From Irineochytrium annulatum (Eukaryota > Chytridiomycota > Chytridiomycetes > Chytridiales > Chytridiaceae): 15,046 bases of DNA. The notes under the pieces are model-generated. The model was not told where the DNA came from, did not search any database, and was given only the letters and a program-made list of their open reading frames with translations. Positions within the stretch are counted from its first letter, which is position 1. Each line of letters begins with the position of its first letter. The stretch spans positions 1 through 15,046 of the forward strand of contig JADGJL010000715.1 of NCBI GenBank assembly GCA_027600665.1. Reading direction: 5' to 3'. Shown here one piece after another: positions 1-8,631 of the stretch. A program made the position numbers and the translations under genes.

Positions 1-139
1 CGTCCTCCTCGGTGGGGTAATCAATCAGATGGTACTCCACCTCCTCGTCTTCCAATATCTGGATCTCTGCAAGGACGGGTGCAAGATCTATGATGGGCGC
101 AGCATCTTCATCGCTGTAGTTGACCTCGTCAGTCATCAT
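1..139 (-). CDS. 5' end of an acidic ORF of unknown function (partial, runs off the left edge)
   Basis: Reading leftward from the ATG at 139-137, the frame is open for 46 codons to the window edge. The peptide is strongly acidic: it begins MMTDEVNYSDEDAAP and later holds ILEDEEVEYHLIDYPTEED. No domain is recognisable in this fragment. A second ATG follows directly at 136-134. The start lies about 260 bases inside a putative transposon terminus (ending near 397), so it may be the first exon of an element-encoded protein, a transposase or an accessory protein. That is inference from position only. It could equally be a host gene whose promoter region was invaded by an element. Confidence 0.4.
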   Translation of the reverse strand, partial: MMTDEVNYSDEDAAPIIDLAPVLAEIQILEDEEVEYHLIDYPTEED

Positions 140-397
140 TATGGTTGGAATGATTGACAACGCCGGGATTTTCACAAAATCCCGGTCTCGAGGTGGGATT
201 GGGATTTTCACGGATTTTGCAGAATCCGGCTAGGAATTTTCAGCAGCCAAACAGCCTCACACAAATTCTGCAACTTTGTGAGCATTTACGAATCTGCCAA
301 ACAGCCAGCGGATTCTTGCGAATTTTTGGTAAATCCTAGAATCGGATTTTTGGAAAATTTTCAAAAATACTAATCATCGCTGCGCTGCCAAACGAGG
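140..397. mobile_element. Putative terminal region of a DNA transposon (PIF/Harbinger- or hAT-like)
   Basis: The segment is AT-rich and full of short repeats. CGGGATTTT/AAAATCCCG forms a perfect 9-bp inverted repeat with a 3-nt loop at 164-184. CGGATT/AATCCG forms another near 210-228. Related GGATTTT/GAATCC units recur up to about 350. GCCAAACAGCC occurs exactly at 246-256 and 296-306, and a variant, GCCAAACGAGGCC, ends near 399. Read on the minus strand, the outer end begins GGCCTCGTTTGGCAGCG, which resembles the terminal inverted repeats of many plant and fungal hAT or Harbinger elements. TAA immediately outside would fit a 3-bp Harbinger target duplication. The other end is outside the window, so the class is unproven. 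Confidence 0.4.
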
Positions 398-564
398 CCT
401 AAAAATGCTCGAAGACAAAATGATATCATTCTGCTTAGTGCCCCCCACACATGCCAAGATATTTATTGCTATATAAACAGCGGCATTTTGAAAATACATG
501 TATCATTGCGCATCACTCGTCATGACGCCACTAAATTAAATATTTAAATGCTGAGAAGATGACG

Positions 565-2284
565 CTAATGCAGCACAACATAATTCGGCAGCCCATACGC
601 CTGATATCCCATCTCCTTCGCCATCTTCGCGAATCCCTCCGTCTCGATCGTATGTTGGAAAGAGAACGTCGGGAACACCGCCCCGCTCCTGTGCACGTCA
701 CCCTTGACGAGCAAAACCGTCCCGCCGACGCCGTCAACCGGCACGATCTCCTCCTTTGTGACCATGACCATGTCGTTGAGCGTTTTTCGACCCGTCTGAT
801 AGTCCTCCGCGTAACCCTCGTATACAATCACGTCGTCCTTCAGGCTTTTGAGGAACGCCCGCGACTCGTCCGTCTCCTGCCAGGTGTTTAAGTCGTAGTG
901 CGTAAAGCCCGTCTCGGACTTCTTGGAGGCCATCAAGCAGTTCGGCGCGAGGATAGACTTGTTGTAAGCCACTAGGTCCTTGATCAAGGTATCGGGGTAC
1001 GTCGAGACGTCGGCGTCGAGCCAGAGGACCCATTCCTCGTCGTCGAGGGCCATGTTGAGAAGATGATTGCGGGACTTGGCGAGGAGGGAGCGTCGCTTGT
1101 CCTGCATGTTGAGATCGTGGCGGTCCCAGTCGGCCGGGGCCGTGTTGCCAAAGTCACGCTCGGTGAAGGTTACGCGGCGGTAGGTGTTGTTAGACTGAAG
1201 AGACGCGATCTCTTTCTCGAGGACCTGGACGTACAGTCAGTACTTCGGTGACGGAAACGAGCAAACCTTCATAGTTCCGTCGTTGGAATCTGATACCAAG
1301 AATCCAAGCGAGATCAAGTTCGTAGGATACTTTAGCGCTTTAATCTTTCTAAAGTACGCGGGCCAAATCTTGGCCGTGTTCTTCGCCGGGCTGACCAGAT
1401 GTTAAGGAATCGCGAGAAAAGGAATACTCATACGTAAGGATGAGCACCGTTTGCGGCTTGATGGCGAACTTTGTTGAGTAAACCTTTGACTCGGCTGACG
1501 CCACTTTGTTGACGGCGGGGACTTTAATGACTGCGGCAACGGCCTCGTGAGGGTCCTTCACTTTTTCCTTCTCCTTCGGCTGGTCCTTCCCTTTTGCCTT
1601 TGAGCCGTCATCCTCTTTCACGCCCTCCTGCTTCTCGGTCGTATCCTTTCCTTTCTCCTTGACCTTCTCCTTCTCTTTCTCCTTCTCCTTCTCCTTGCCC
1701 CAGCCTTTGTCGATACCTTCTTTCTCCTTCTTCTCCTCCTTCTCCTCCTTCTCCTTCGGCTTCGACGCCCAGTCTTTCTCAATAGCCACGTTCTTCTCCT
1801 TGTCCTTACCCTTGTCCACCTTCGAATCCACCTTCCCTCCGCTCTTTTTGCTCCAGTCCAAGGCAACGGCCGCGGCCTCGTCCAACCCTTTGTACTCCTC
1901 CTTCAGCTCGTTCAAAATCGGCGCCGGACCCTCTCCCTCGACCTTCCCATGGTCTTTCAATACCGGGACGGGTTTGAGCGGCTTGCTCGTCGCCGGCGCG
2001 CTACCGTTGACTGGGGCCATGGGGAGCTTCGAGGAGCTTTGACTCGCCCCCGCGGGGCTATGAGGAATTTCACCGTCTATTGGCGGCGATGATCGGTCGG
2101 GGGATGCAAAGTGGAGTGAGGTGGTCGACAACATAATGAGGATTCCCGCAATGGCCAGCAGCGAGACAATCCTTCGCAGCCTCGAGGCCGGCATCGGGCC
2201 GTGCGAGTGAGCGTGATGGTGGTTGTGGCCGCAGGCGTGGTCGCCCTTCTCCATCTTCTCCATGAGAGGCGCGGAGGACGCCAT
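565..2284 (-). CDS. Anp1/Mnn9/Van1-family mannosyltransferase (GT62), 3 exons
   Basis: Exons are 2284-1434, 1390-1267 and 1224-565, with introns of 43 nt (1433-1391) and 42 nt (1266-1225). Both introns are GT-AG and leave the frame continuous; the product is 544 aa. Residues about 1-35 are cytosolic and include a His-rich run (CGHNHHHAHSHG). A single membrane anchor follows at about 37-58 (type II topology). The stem at about 140-260 is extremely Lys/Glu-rich. The catalytic domain starts near residue 280 with VLILTPAKNTAKIWPAYF. It continues with ISLGFLVSDSNDGT, then RRSLLAKSRNHLL, then WVLWLDADV, which holds the DxD metal/nucleotide-sugar site, and ends with YDLNTW and YGLPNYVVLH. These are hallmarks of the fungal Anp1 family, Golgi alpha-mannosyltransferases that extend N-glycan mannan. 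Which of ANP1, MNN9 or VAN1 it is closest to cannot be decided by eye. The lysine-rich stem is longer than usual for the family. Confidence 0.9.
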
Positions 2285-2675
2285 GCCCAGATCAAGGGAA
2301 GGAGGGGATGTGGATTTTTTAACTCCCGCCTTGCGCTGGAATTTTCCTTCTCCTTAACTAAGATTCCCTGGAGTAATCGACGCAAGGTTGTCTGCTAGAA
2401 AATACAAACGACGAGGCCTTCGTTGAATATATTTTCTAACGAGATGTCCTTTTCTGCAATGGGAAACTATAAAGTACATCTCCAGTGTTGGCCCTCGGCG
2501 CTTCAACCAGGCCGAAGACCCCGCAGCACCGTCACCTTAGCTGAAAATTTGAATATTGCATGAGTGTTATGTAGCAAGTGATTTACTCCTGTTTGAGCTG
2601 GCCAAAATTCTCGTTTAGGTGTCCACCCATGAGGGCGCTCGCTACGAACAGCGATTCTCAAGCTCTCCCGTATCG
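2285..2675. other. Divergent promoter region between the mannosyltransferase and the EXORDIUM-like gene
   Basis: This 391-bp spacer separates two head-to-head genes, so it should hold both promoters. A TATAAAG stands at 2468-2474, about 200 bases upstream of the plus-strand start. That is a possible but unproven TATA box. A 16-codon upstream ORF begins at ATG 2629 and ends with TGA at 2677-2679, overlapping the main start as ATGA. No other gene is seen. Confidence 0.4.
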
Positions 2676-4304
2676 ATGACAGTCCTGGCCTCGTTCACGG
2701 CCATCGCCGCGGTGGCCTTCATGGCTCTGGTCCCGTCACCGGCGGCCGCCTTCAACTCGATGACGTTCGAGAACGCGAGGGAGCTCGCACCGCTCAACTC
2801 CGGCCCGCCCGACCCTCCTCTTCAGTTCGGAATGCGCAACAAAACGACAGGGTTCATGCTTACGGGCCGCTCCGTCACGGTAAGTCCAGTGCTACATTGG
2901 GTGAACGAACTTCATCGAACTGACAATGATGGTCCCTAGCTGAACTGTATCTTTTACGGAAACTGGTCCGAATCCCAAATTGCCATCGTTGAGAACTTCT
3001 TCCAGCACCTCTCCGACCACTCTACCAGTCCGTCGCTCTTCAACGTCGTGGGCAGCTATATTGACAACTTCGGCCTTGCTCCTTCCACCCACCTGATTTA
3101 TGGTGGCAGATTTGTCGACAACTACAGCCACGGCACCGCCATCAACACTTCTCAGCCGTTCAATAGCGGCCAGGTCACCTTCGGCGTCGACTACAACAGC
3201 CAGGCCATCGCCGCGGACACCTTCCAGATCGTCCTGAACAGCATCACAAACGGGCCTTTCAAGCACCGCGACAACGAAACCATCTACGCGCTCATGCCCT
3301 CCCCGGACGTCACTATCACCGACGGCTTCTTTGGCAGCGCATATTGCGCTTTCCATGACGGCCGCTTCCACTCCTTCGACAACGGCAAATCAGATTCCAT
3401 CGTCACCTATGCTTTCGCGCCGAACCCGGGAACCAAGTATCTCGACGGCTGCGCGCCGAACCAGTTTGCGAGCCCGAACGGCGACCTCGGGATCGATTCG
3501 CTTGTCAACGCGCTCCACCACGAGCTTCTGGAGTCAATCACTGACCCCGGTGTGAATGCGGGCCCCGAGGGCGAGGGATACGACATTGGCCTTTACGACT
3601 TCCACGACCAGGGGGAGGTGGCGGATGTCTGCCAGACATATTTCGGCGACGCCGTTCAAACCATGAACACTGGCAACGGCGACGCGCTTTGGAACGTCAT
3701 GGTGGGCGGCAAGCCCTACATGGTCCAGTCCGCGTGGGACCTCTCGATCCAGGGCTGCGTGATGCAGCGTCCCAAGGCCAGCGACCTCTGGAAAAGCCCC
3801 TTGTTCCGGAACAGTTCGACCATATTCGAAAGCGTCTGCAAGACCTACTACGGCCCGCGCCGGTGGTTCACTGGCACGCTGAGCGCCGACGGCTCCGCGT
3901 GCGAATTCGCTTACACGGGCACGACGATCGACAACAGGGCCATCAACACCGCCACCGGCAACAACGACAACTACCGCGTCAGCGCGTCCGTCACGAGCCC
4001 CTTCTTCCTCACGCTCGATTCGTCGGACTCGCCCAACCTGAGCTGGATCGAGAAGGGAGGATCAACGCCGAGCAAGGGCGGTTACGTCGTCGCGAGCAAG
4101 GACTGCAAGTACGGATACCCGACGGGCGCGCCGCCGATGAGGGTGTACTGCATGGACGATTTTTACACGTGCCGCTACACTCAAGGGAATGTGTCTTATG
4201 TCGGTGACTATCAGAAGTCGAGGGGGGACTACTGCTTCGTCAGCGTCGAGGGAGCGGTGGTGCTCGGGACGCCTTATGACTTGCTGTACGACAAAAGCGG
4301 TTAA
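2676..4304 (+). CDS. Secreted EXORDIUM/phosphate-induced protein 1 (phi-1)-like protein, 2 exons
   Basis: Exons are 2676-2879 and 2940-4304. The 60-nt intron (2880-2939) has a GTAAGT donor, an ACTGAC branch-like site and a CTAG acceptor. The product is 522 aa. The ATG at 2676 is chosen because a signal peptide follows at once (hydrophobic run, then PSPAAA before FNS). The frame is open further upstream but lacks another ATG. Residues about 69-345 match the phi-1/EXORDIUM family: YGNWSESQ early, the HHELLESITDPG segment (H262, E263, E266) and GEVADVCQTYFGD, ending near QSAWDLSIQGCV. In plants EXORDIUM proteins are apoplastic and linked to growth and carbon status. No enzymatic activity is firmly established, although HELxE recalls a zinc-protease helix. 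Residues about 346-522 form an extra cysteine-containing region not recognised here. The fungal role is unknown. Confidence 0.85.
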
Positions 4305-4706
4305 TCTTTGATTGTCGCGCGTATTTTCAGCTCGTTTCTCGTTTTTTTACATTTGCTACCTCTATGTCATAATTTATTTTCGTTTTTTCCTTAACATTAT
4401 CCTTCGTTTCATGTCAATTCCTTTATGTCGTATGAATTTCTTTAGACTTACGCATGAACGTAAAGCTTGTGAACAAGATAAATGAATGCTGCTATAGTTG
4501 TGACAAATCTTGCGAATCCTATAAAAAATTGCTTCACAAGAAACGTTATAAGTGTCAATTGGTACAAATCCACATGCAGATTCATCCACCTCTATTCCCG
4601 CATCATTCCGTTACAGCCATACATTATCAGAAAGAGCAAAACAATAAATGGACGAAAAGAAAGAAATGAATAATTGATTACCCAAAAGTATTTTGGTGTG
4701 CAAAAG
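4305..4706. other. AT-rich 3' flank, no gene seen
   Basis: This stretch is markedly more AT-rich than the flanking genes. It probably holds the 3' UTR of the EXORDIUM-like gene and part of the 3' side of the convergent F-box/LRR remnant. An AATAAA stands at 4643-4648. The short open frames on both strands are low-complexity and do not look coding. Confidence 0.4.
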
Positions 4707-6240
4707 TTAAATGCTAAGTTGGTATGAATGAAACTCACATTTAGTCAATAATTCCTGGCATGGCATGATCAGCGTTTTGGCCGACTGAACTACAAAGCCT
4801 TCGTCACCAACCCTCAAAGCAGGCAAACTATCAGATAATTTCTTCAGGAGTGAGTTCATGCGCCTCGGGCTGCATGGACGGAGAGATAAGGACTGCTGCG
4901 TGGATATCGACGCAAGCATATCGCCCAAGGCGGGCAGCAATATTAAATACTCCACCTGCAGGTTTTTCCAGTCAAGTAAGCCCTTGCAACGCAGAGGTAA
5001 AAGGACCAAATCAGCGTATATCCCTTAATGACGGTCAGCGGTGGGCCCTCAATTAAAGCAATTCAACATGGATGCTCCAAATTTGCCAGCAGCCCGAAGA
5101 GGTCAGTGGATTCTTTGTCCCAGTTCTGGCAGCGGCGTGCAATCAGAGTCGTCAGGTTTCGGCAACGGGCCAACAGCGTTGCAAGAGCTTTAGCGTCTCC
5201 ATCCTTCGACGATGAGGGGCAGAGGAAGATTGATTCATGAAAACAACTATTAAAATAAGACTTTCATAAGTCAAGCAACAACGCCGGTGACAACCCGCTC
5301 ATTGTGAAGTCAATGGCGGCGCCGTGGAAGCCTTACAACTCCACCCAGTCATTTTCGATGCGTCGATAAACATCGAGCGCTTAAAGGTTTATCAAACAGC
5401 CGAACGCAGTAAGCAGGTAAGGTAGCCAGGAAAACGGATAGCGATCGAGAGGGAATCTGCGAAGTCTCGTGAACCCGGTGTATTAACTTCGATGTCAACC
5501 TTTTCGGGCCCCGTTCAAGTCGTACGTGCCGTCATCTATATCCTGTACCGGAACAAGAAAGCAAGCAAGCTCCGAACTTCAGCACTAGCGTTCAGGACGT
5601 TGGCGACGTAATGCGGATTCCTTATCCAATTCTCAGAGTGAGCGACGTGAGCTTGCAAGCCATCCTTGTCACAGCCGCTCCCCGCCACGTTGACGCACAC
5701 AGATTGGGTCGTGTACGCAAACGGGGTTGACAGGCTCACGATTGCGCGCAGTTAATGCTTCGAAAGGTACTTGTAGCTCCCCGATGATTTAAAATCTTTT
5801 CCAACGCCGAGGAAAACGCTCAGCCTTCACCTCCGCTGTAAGCGCGGCCGAAGTCGCGCGCATTTCTTGACCTTCCAGTCGGATGGCAGCTCCAGGACCG
5901 TCCAAAGGATCTCCGGCGAAATATCGAGAAAATATTCGCTGCTTGCTCCTACGACAGCGAGGTTCCTCTGCGGCACCGCTGCCGACACGATGCTCGTCTT
6001 TGAACCGTCCTAAAGTTCATTGCGGCGGTGTTCAGACAGGGGGTGTGCAGAAGATGAGATCCTACAACCAGGCCGCATGAACCGCGTTGTCGGGTTTCTT
6101 ATCCTGGATGGTGACTCCTTGTCTTGAATATGTCTTTAATCTCGGCCAGCGCTTCGGCAATGTCAAGCTCCCGTTGAACCGCATCTTGATGGTGGGGTGA
6201 CTGCATTCGCAAGTCGTCGATCTAATGTAGGCATCACGCA
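4707..6240 (-). pseudogene. Decayed or intron-rich F-box/leucine-rich-repeat-like gene
   Basis: Read leftward, the minus strand gives protein-like text broken by stops. In the frame from 5940 there is an F-box-like stretch, ISPEILWTVLELPSDWKVKK, with stops at 5829-5827 and 5754-5752. The same frame later reads HVAHSENWIRNPHYVANVL. From about 5550 another frame reads VQDIDDGTYDLNGARK, RFPLDRYPFSWLPYLLTAF, ALDVYRRIENDWVEL and LATLLARCRNLTTLIARRC, which is leucine-rich-repeat-like. It carries six in-frame stops, at 5497, 5485, 5383, 5335, 5266 and 5065 (5' base of each). A possible 44-nt GT-AG intron (5067-5024, with GCTGAC inside) removes the last stop. It leads into a frame open to the stop at 4707 (GLLDWKNLQVEYLILLPALG). 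A start such as ATG 6208 (MQSPHHQDAVQRELDIAEAL) is possible. F-box/LRR proteins are substrate receptors of SCF ubiquitin ligases. Whether this is a pseudogene or an expressed multi-intron gene cannot be settled by eye. Confidence 0.45.
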
Positions 6241-6580
6241 TTCCGCATAGAAGCAGTCGTAGAAGTAGTCATCGTTGTCCTCCGACAGGTATTGGCATAT
6301 GACGCGGAGAATGCTATGATGACCAACGATGAAGGAGACAAATTGCTAATTATTGGTATGGTCAACGATGTCCGATGTTGGTGCAGCATGAAGATATGAG
6401 GGCTTGGGCCATCTCATAGACTGCAGCGAGAACCCAAATTTTAAAACAACAGATTTCTATTGTTGCAGCAAGCCTCTAACTTCCCATCGCCCCGTCATCA
6501 TAACATTCCGATGTAAGTCCCATCCTATGTACCAGCGACGTCAACAACTTGAGGCCGGCCGACATCCGTAATTACCACTC

Positions 6581-7674
6581 TCACGTTTTATCAATGACGA
6601 CCTGCTTCAGATCAATGTCCTTGTTCGTCGGCGTGTCCCCATCGAGTAGCGTGGCCTCGCTGGCAATGGCGCCGACCCGATCGCGCGAATCACTCAGACC
6701 CATGACCGACCCCACGTTGATCCCCTTGCCCGCGGAGGACTCCTGTCCACCAAAAGGAAGTCGTAATACCTCAAATGTCCGCCTATTGAGAACGCAAAAT
6801 GTCAATACGAAACGAATCTTTCCATTCGCAAACTAATCCCTCACCTTGCCAGATGGATCAAGTGACTGCCGATGCTATCAGAAATCAAGCGTGAGCAAAC
6901 CAAGCCCAGGACCTCAATGAGGACTACTATTTCTTACCTTATCGGCCCTCGGTCCATCTTATCCTGCATCTCGATGGCCGCTAGTACGAACAGCCGGAAC
7001 TCAGAATAATCCAGCTCGGCGTTGCCCGTGATGTCAAACTCCTTGTAAATGTTCTTGATGGCGGTCGGGGAGAAGTTGAACAGGAAGCCCAACGTCTTGA
7101 ACTCTGCCATTGACACCGTCTTCCCGCCGTCCTCGTCGAGAATCTCAAAGCACGTCCGCCAGTGCTGGTACATAAATTGCTTCCCTTGATCGTCCTGTAA
7201 ACAATGCCGAATCAGAATTCAACAAGAGCTTTGAAAAAAGAGGGGCCACACAACAATACCTTGATCGCAACCAAGATGCACATAAGCAAGTAGAACTAAA
7301 AAAACACAACATCCCAAATCAGCACCCTGACGGCCAGTCGGGACCCACAAAGGCAAACCTCATCAAACTCCACGCTCCCGCTCCGATCCAAATCAAAGAT
7401 ATCAAACACGCGATAAATCTGCTTCTCCTTCAAATCCGTCGACGCCTGCATGAAGGCATTGAACTGGATGTCGTCCAGCGAGCCCGTCCCGCGCCAATCG
7501 AGCAGCTTGAATATCTCCCAGCACAGGAACGCGGACCGCGCGCTTAACAACCCTGCGAAGCAAGGCGTGGGAAATCAGATATCGTAGCACGCTCAAAAAA
7601 GCTGCGTTCAGGTCGAACGTACCATAGGTCTGGTCGAGGTGGAGGCGCTTGATGAAGCTCCACTTGACCTTCAT
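6581..7674 (-). CDS. EFCAB9: EFCAB9-like EF-hand protein (CatSper-associated flagellar Ca2+ sensor), 6 exons
   Basis: Exons are 7674-7623, 7552-7359, 7295-7260, 7194-6938, 6865-6845 and 6782-6581. The five introns are 62-72 nt with GT-AG ends and the frame is continuous throughout, giving 253 aa. The N-terminus reads SFIKRLHLDQTYGLLSARSA, matching the start of animal EFCAB9. Four EF-hand-like segments follow. The one at 36-47 (DWRGTGSLDDIQ) is degenerate. The one at 71-82 (DLDRSGSVEFDE) is canonical. Those at 114-125 (DEDGGKTVSMAE) and 148-159 (DITGNAELDYSE) are partial. FYLLMCILVAIK and GKQFMYQHW between hands 2 and 3 are family-specific. In mammals EFCAB9 with CatSper-zeta gives the channel its pH-dependent Ca2+ sensitivity. 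The tail of about 70 residues after the last hand is longer than I recall in animals. The 21-nt exon 5 could start 9 nt earlier (alternative AG). The flagellar role is inferred from homology. Confidence 0.85.
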
Positions 7675-8631
7675 GGTGGTGGTGGGTGGGGTGGGTGTGT
7701 GTAAATCCTTGTAGAGATGTGCAGATCTGACACGACTGATGGAGATCGTCGCGGAGGCGACCTCGCCACGGAGGACAGCATGGTGGCTCTCATAGCTGAA
7801 CGAGCTTCATACACACACTGCTGGGGTTTGAAGGCGAGTTTTGACGACGGAAGTGGATAAGGTACCGCTTTCAGCTTTTTTTAACTATTTTAATCATTGG
7901 AGATCCCTGTAGTCTGCGAATTATCAAACCGGCCAAGTAAACTGTTGCTGAATCTTTTATCTTTCCTGTCGTTGTTCCACACAAAGTTTGTCCACCTCGA
8001 CGAAATATTGAAGTTCCCCACGACGCTCTCAGAGTACTGCAGGACATGATCGATTAATTGACAAGGAGTTATGGGTCTACAACCAGGGTGTGGAACCGCC
8101 GTTCTGCCAAATGTAGGCTTGGAATATACTGAAGGGGGAGAGGTGGATGGCGTTGAGGCGCTGGACTGCGCTTCTGTGCTGGGGAAGAAGACCTCACTAG
8201 TGTTAGGTTGCAGCAAACAAGCACTCCAAACTAGAAAGCCAGCTTGGACATGTCCGTCTTCGTGGCCTATTGAACTAAAGGAAAGAAGAATTGCATGTCA
8301 ATCGTCATTCCATTTCATATTATTCTCCATTAAATGCCACTTGCTTGCATGCAGCGTCAGACTTCGACAACGAATCTAAAAGCTCAAACATGCTGCGTAT
8401 TAATCCATGGGAACTGAACTGCATGGTCAACATGTGCGCACCTCACACACCTCCATGGCCACTGGACGCACGAGCTCAGGTTGAACGTCCACCTTCTTGG
8501 CTTCCAGGCGATGGTCAGCTGAACTAAACTCGACACCTCGGGCCCAACCCTCCCGTTGCCATCCAGAACAAGGCAGCGCGACGAACGAATGCATGCTCAT
8601 GGAGCATTTCCTCCCCGTTTTGACACCCAGC
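7675..8631. other. Divergent intergenic region between EFCAB9 and EMC7
   Basis: This 957-bp spacer must hold the promoters of two head-to-head genes. A GT-rich run directly upstream of the EFCAB9 start (7677-7700) is probably its 5' leader. Apart from a doubtful Ser/Thr/Pro-rich ORF at 7890-8216, no gene is visible. The open frame upstream of the EMC7 start (8497-8631) lacks the character of a coding exon. Confidence 0.4.
7890..8216 (-). CDS. Doubtful 108-aa ORF of unknown function
   Basis: The frame from ATG 8216 to the stop at 7890 encodes a Ser/Thr/Pro-rich N-terminal half (SSASTPSTSPPSVYS) and a more globular-looking second half (CQLIDHVLQYSESVVGNFN). No family is recognised and no splice sites extend it convincingly. 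The opposite strand is also open over part of it. It may be a small gene, a remnant of a larger one, or chance. Confidence 0.2.
   Translation of the reverse strand: MLQPNTSEVFFPSTEAQSSASTPSTSPPSVYSKPTFGRTAVPHPGCRPITPCQLIDHVLQYSESVVGNFNISSRWTNFVWNNDRKDKRFSNSLLGRFDNSQTTGISND

Noticed and set aside
1618..2042. Long Arg-rich (minus) and Phe/Ser-repeat (plus) open frames
   Set aside because: They are shadows of the Lys/Glu-repeat stem of the mannosyltransferase read in other frames; the low-complexity hexamers contain no stops in several frames.
4707..5600. Stop-codon reassignment as the explanation for in-frame stops in the LRR-like region
   Set aside because: All other genes here end normally at TAA, TAG or TGA and carry none internally, and both TAA and TGA would need reassigning.
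7675..7705. G-quadruplex upstream of EFCAB9
   Set aside because: Only about three G-runs of three or more occur together; the run looks like simple GT-rich leader sequence.
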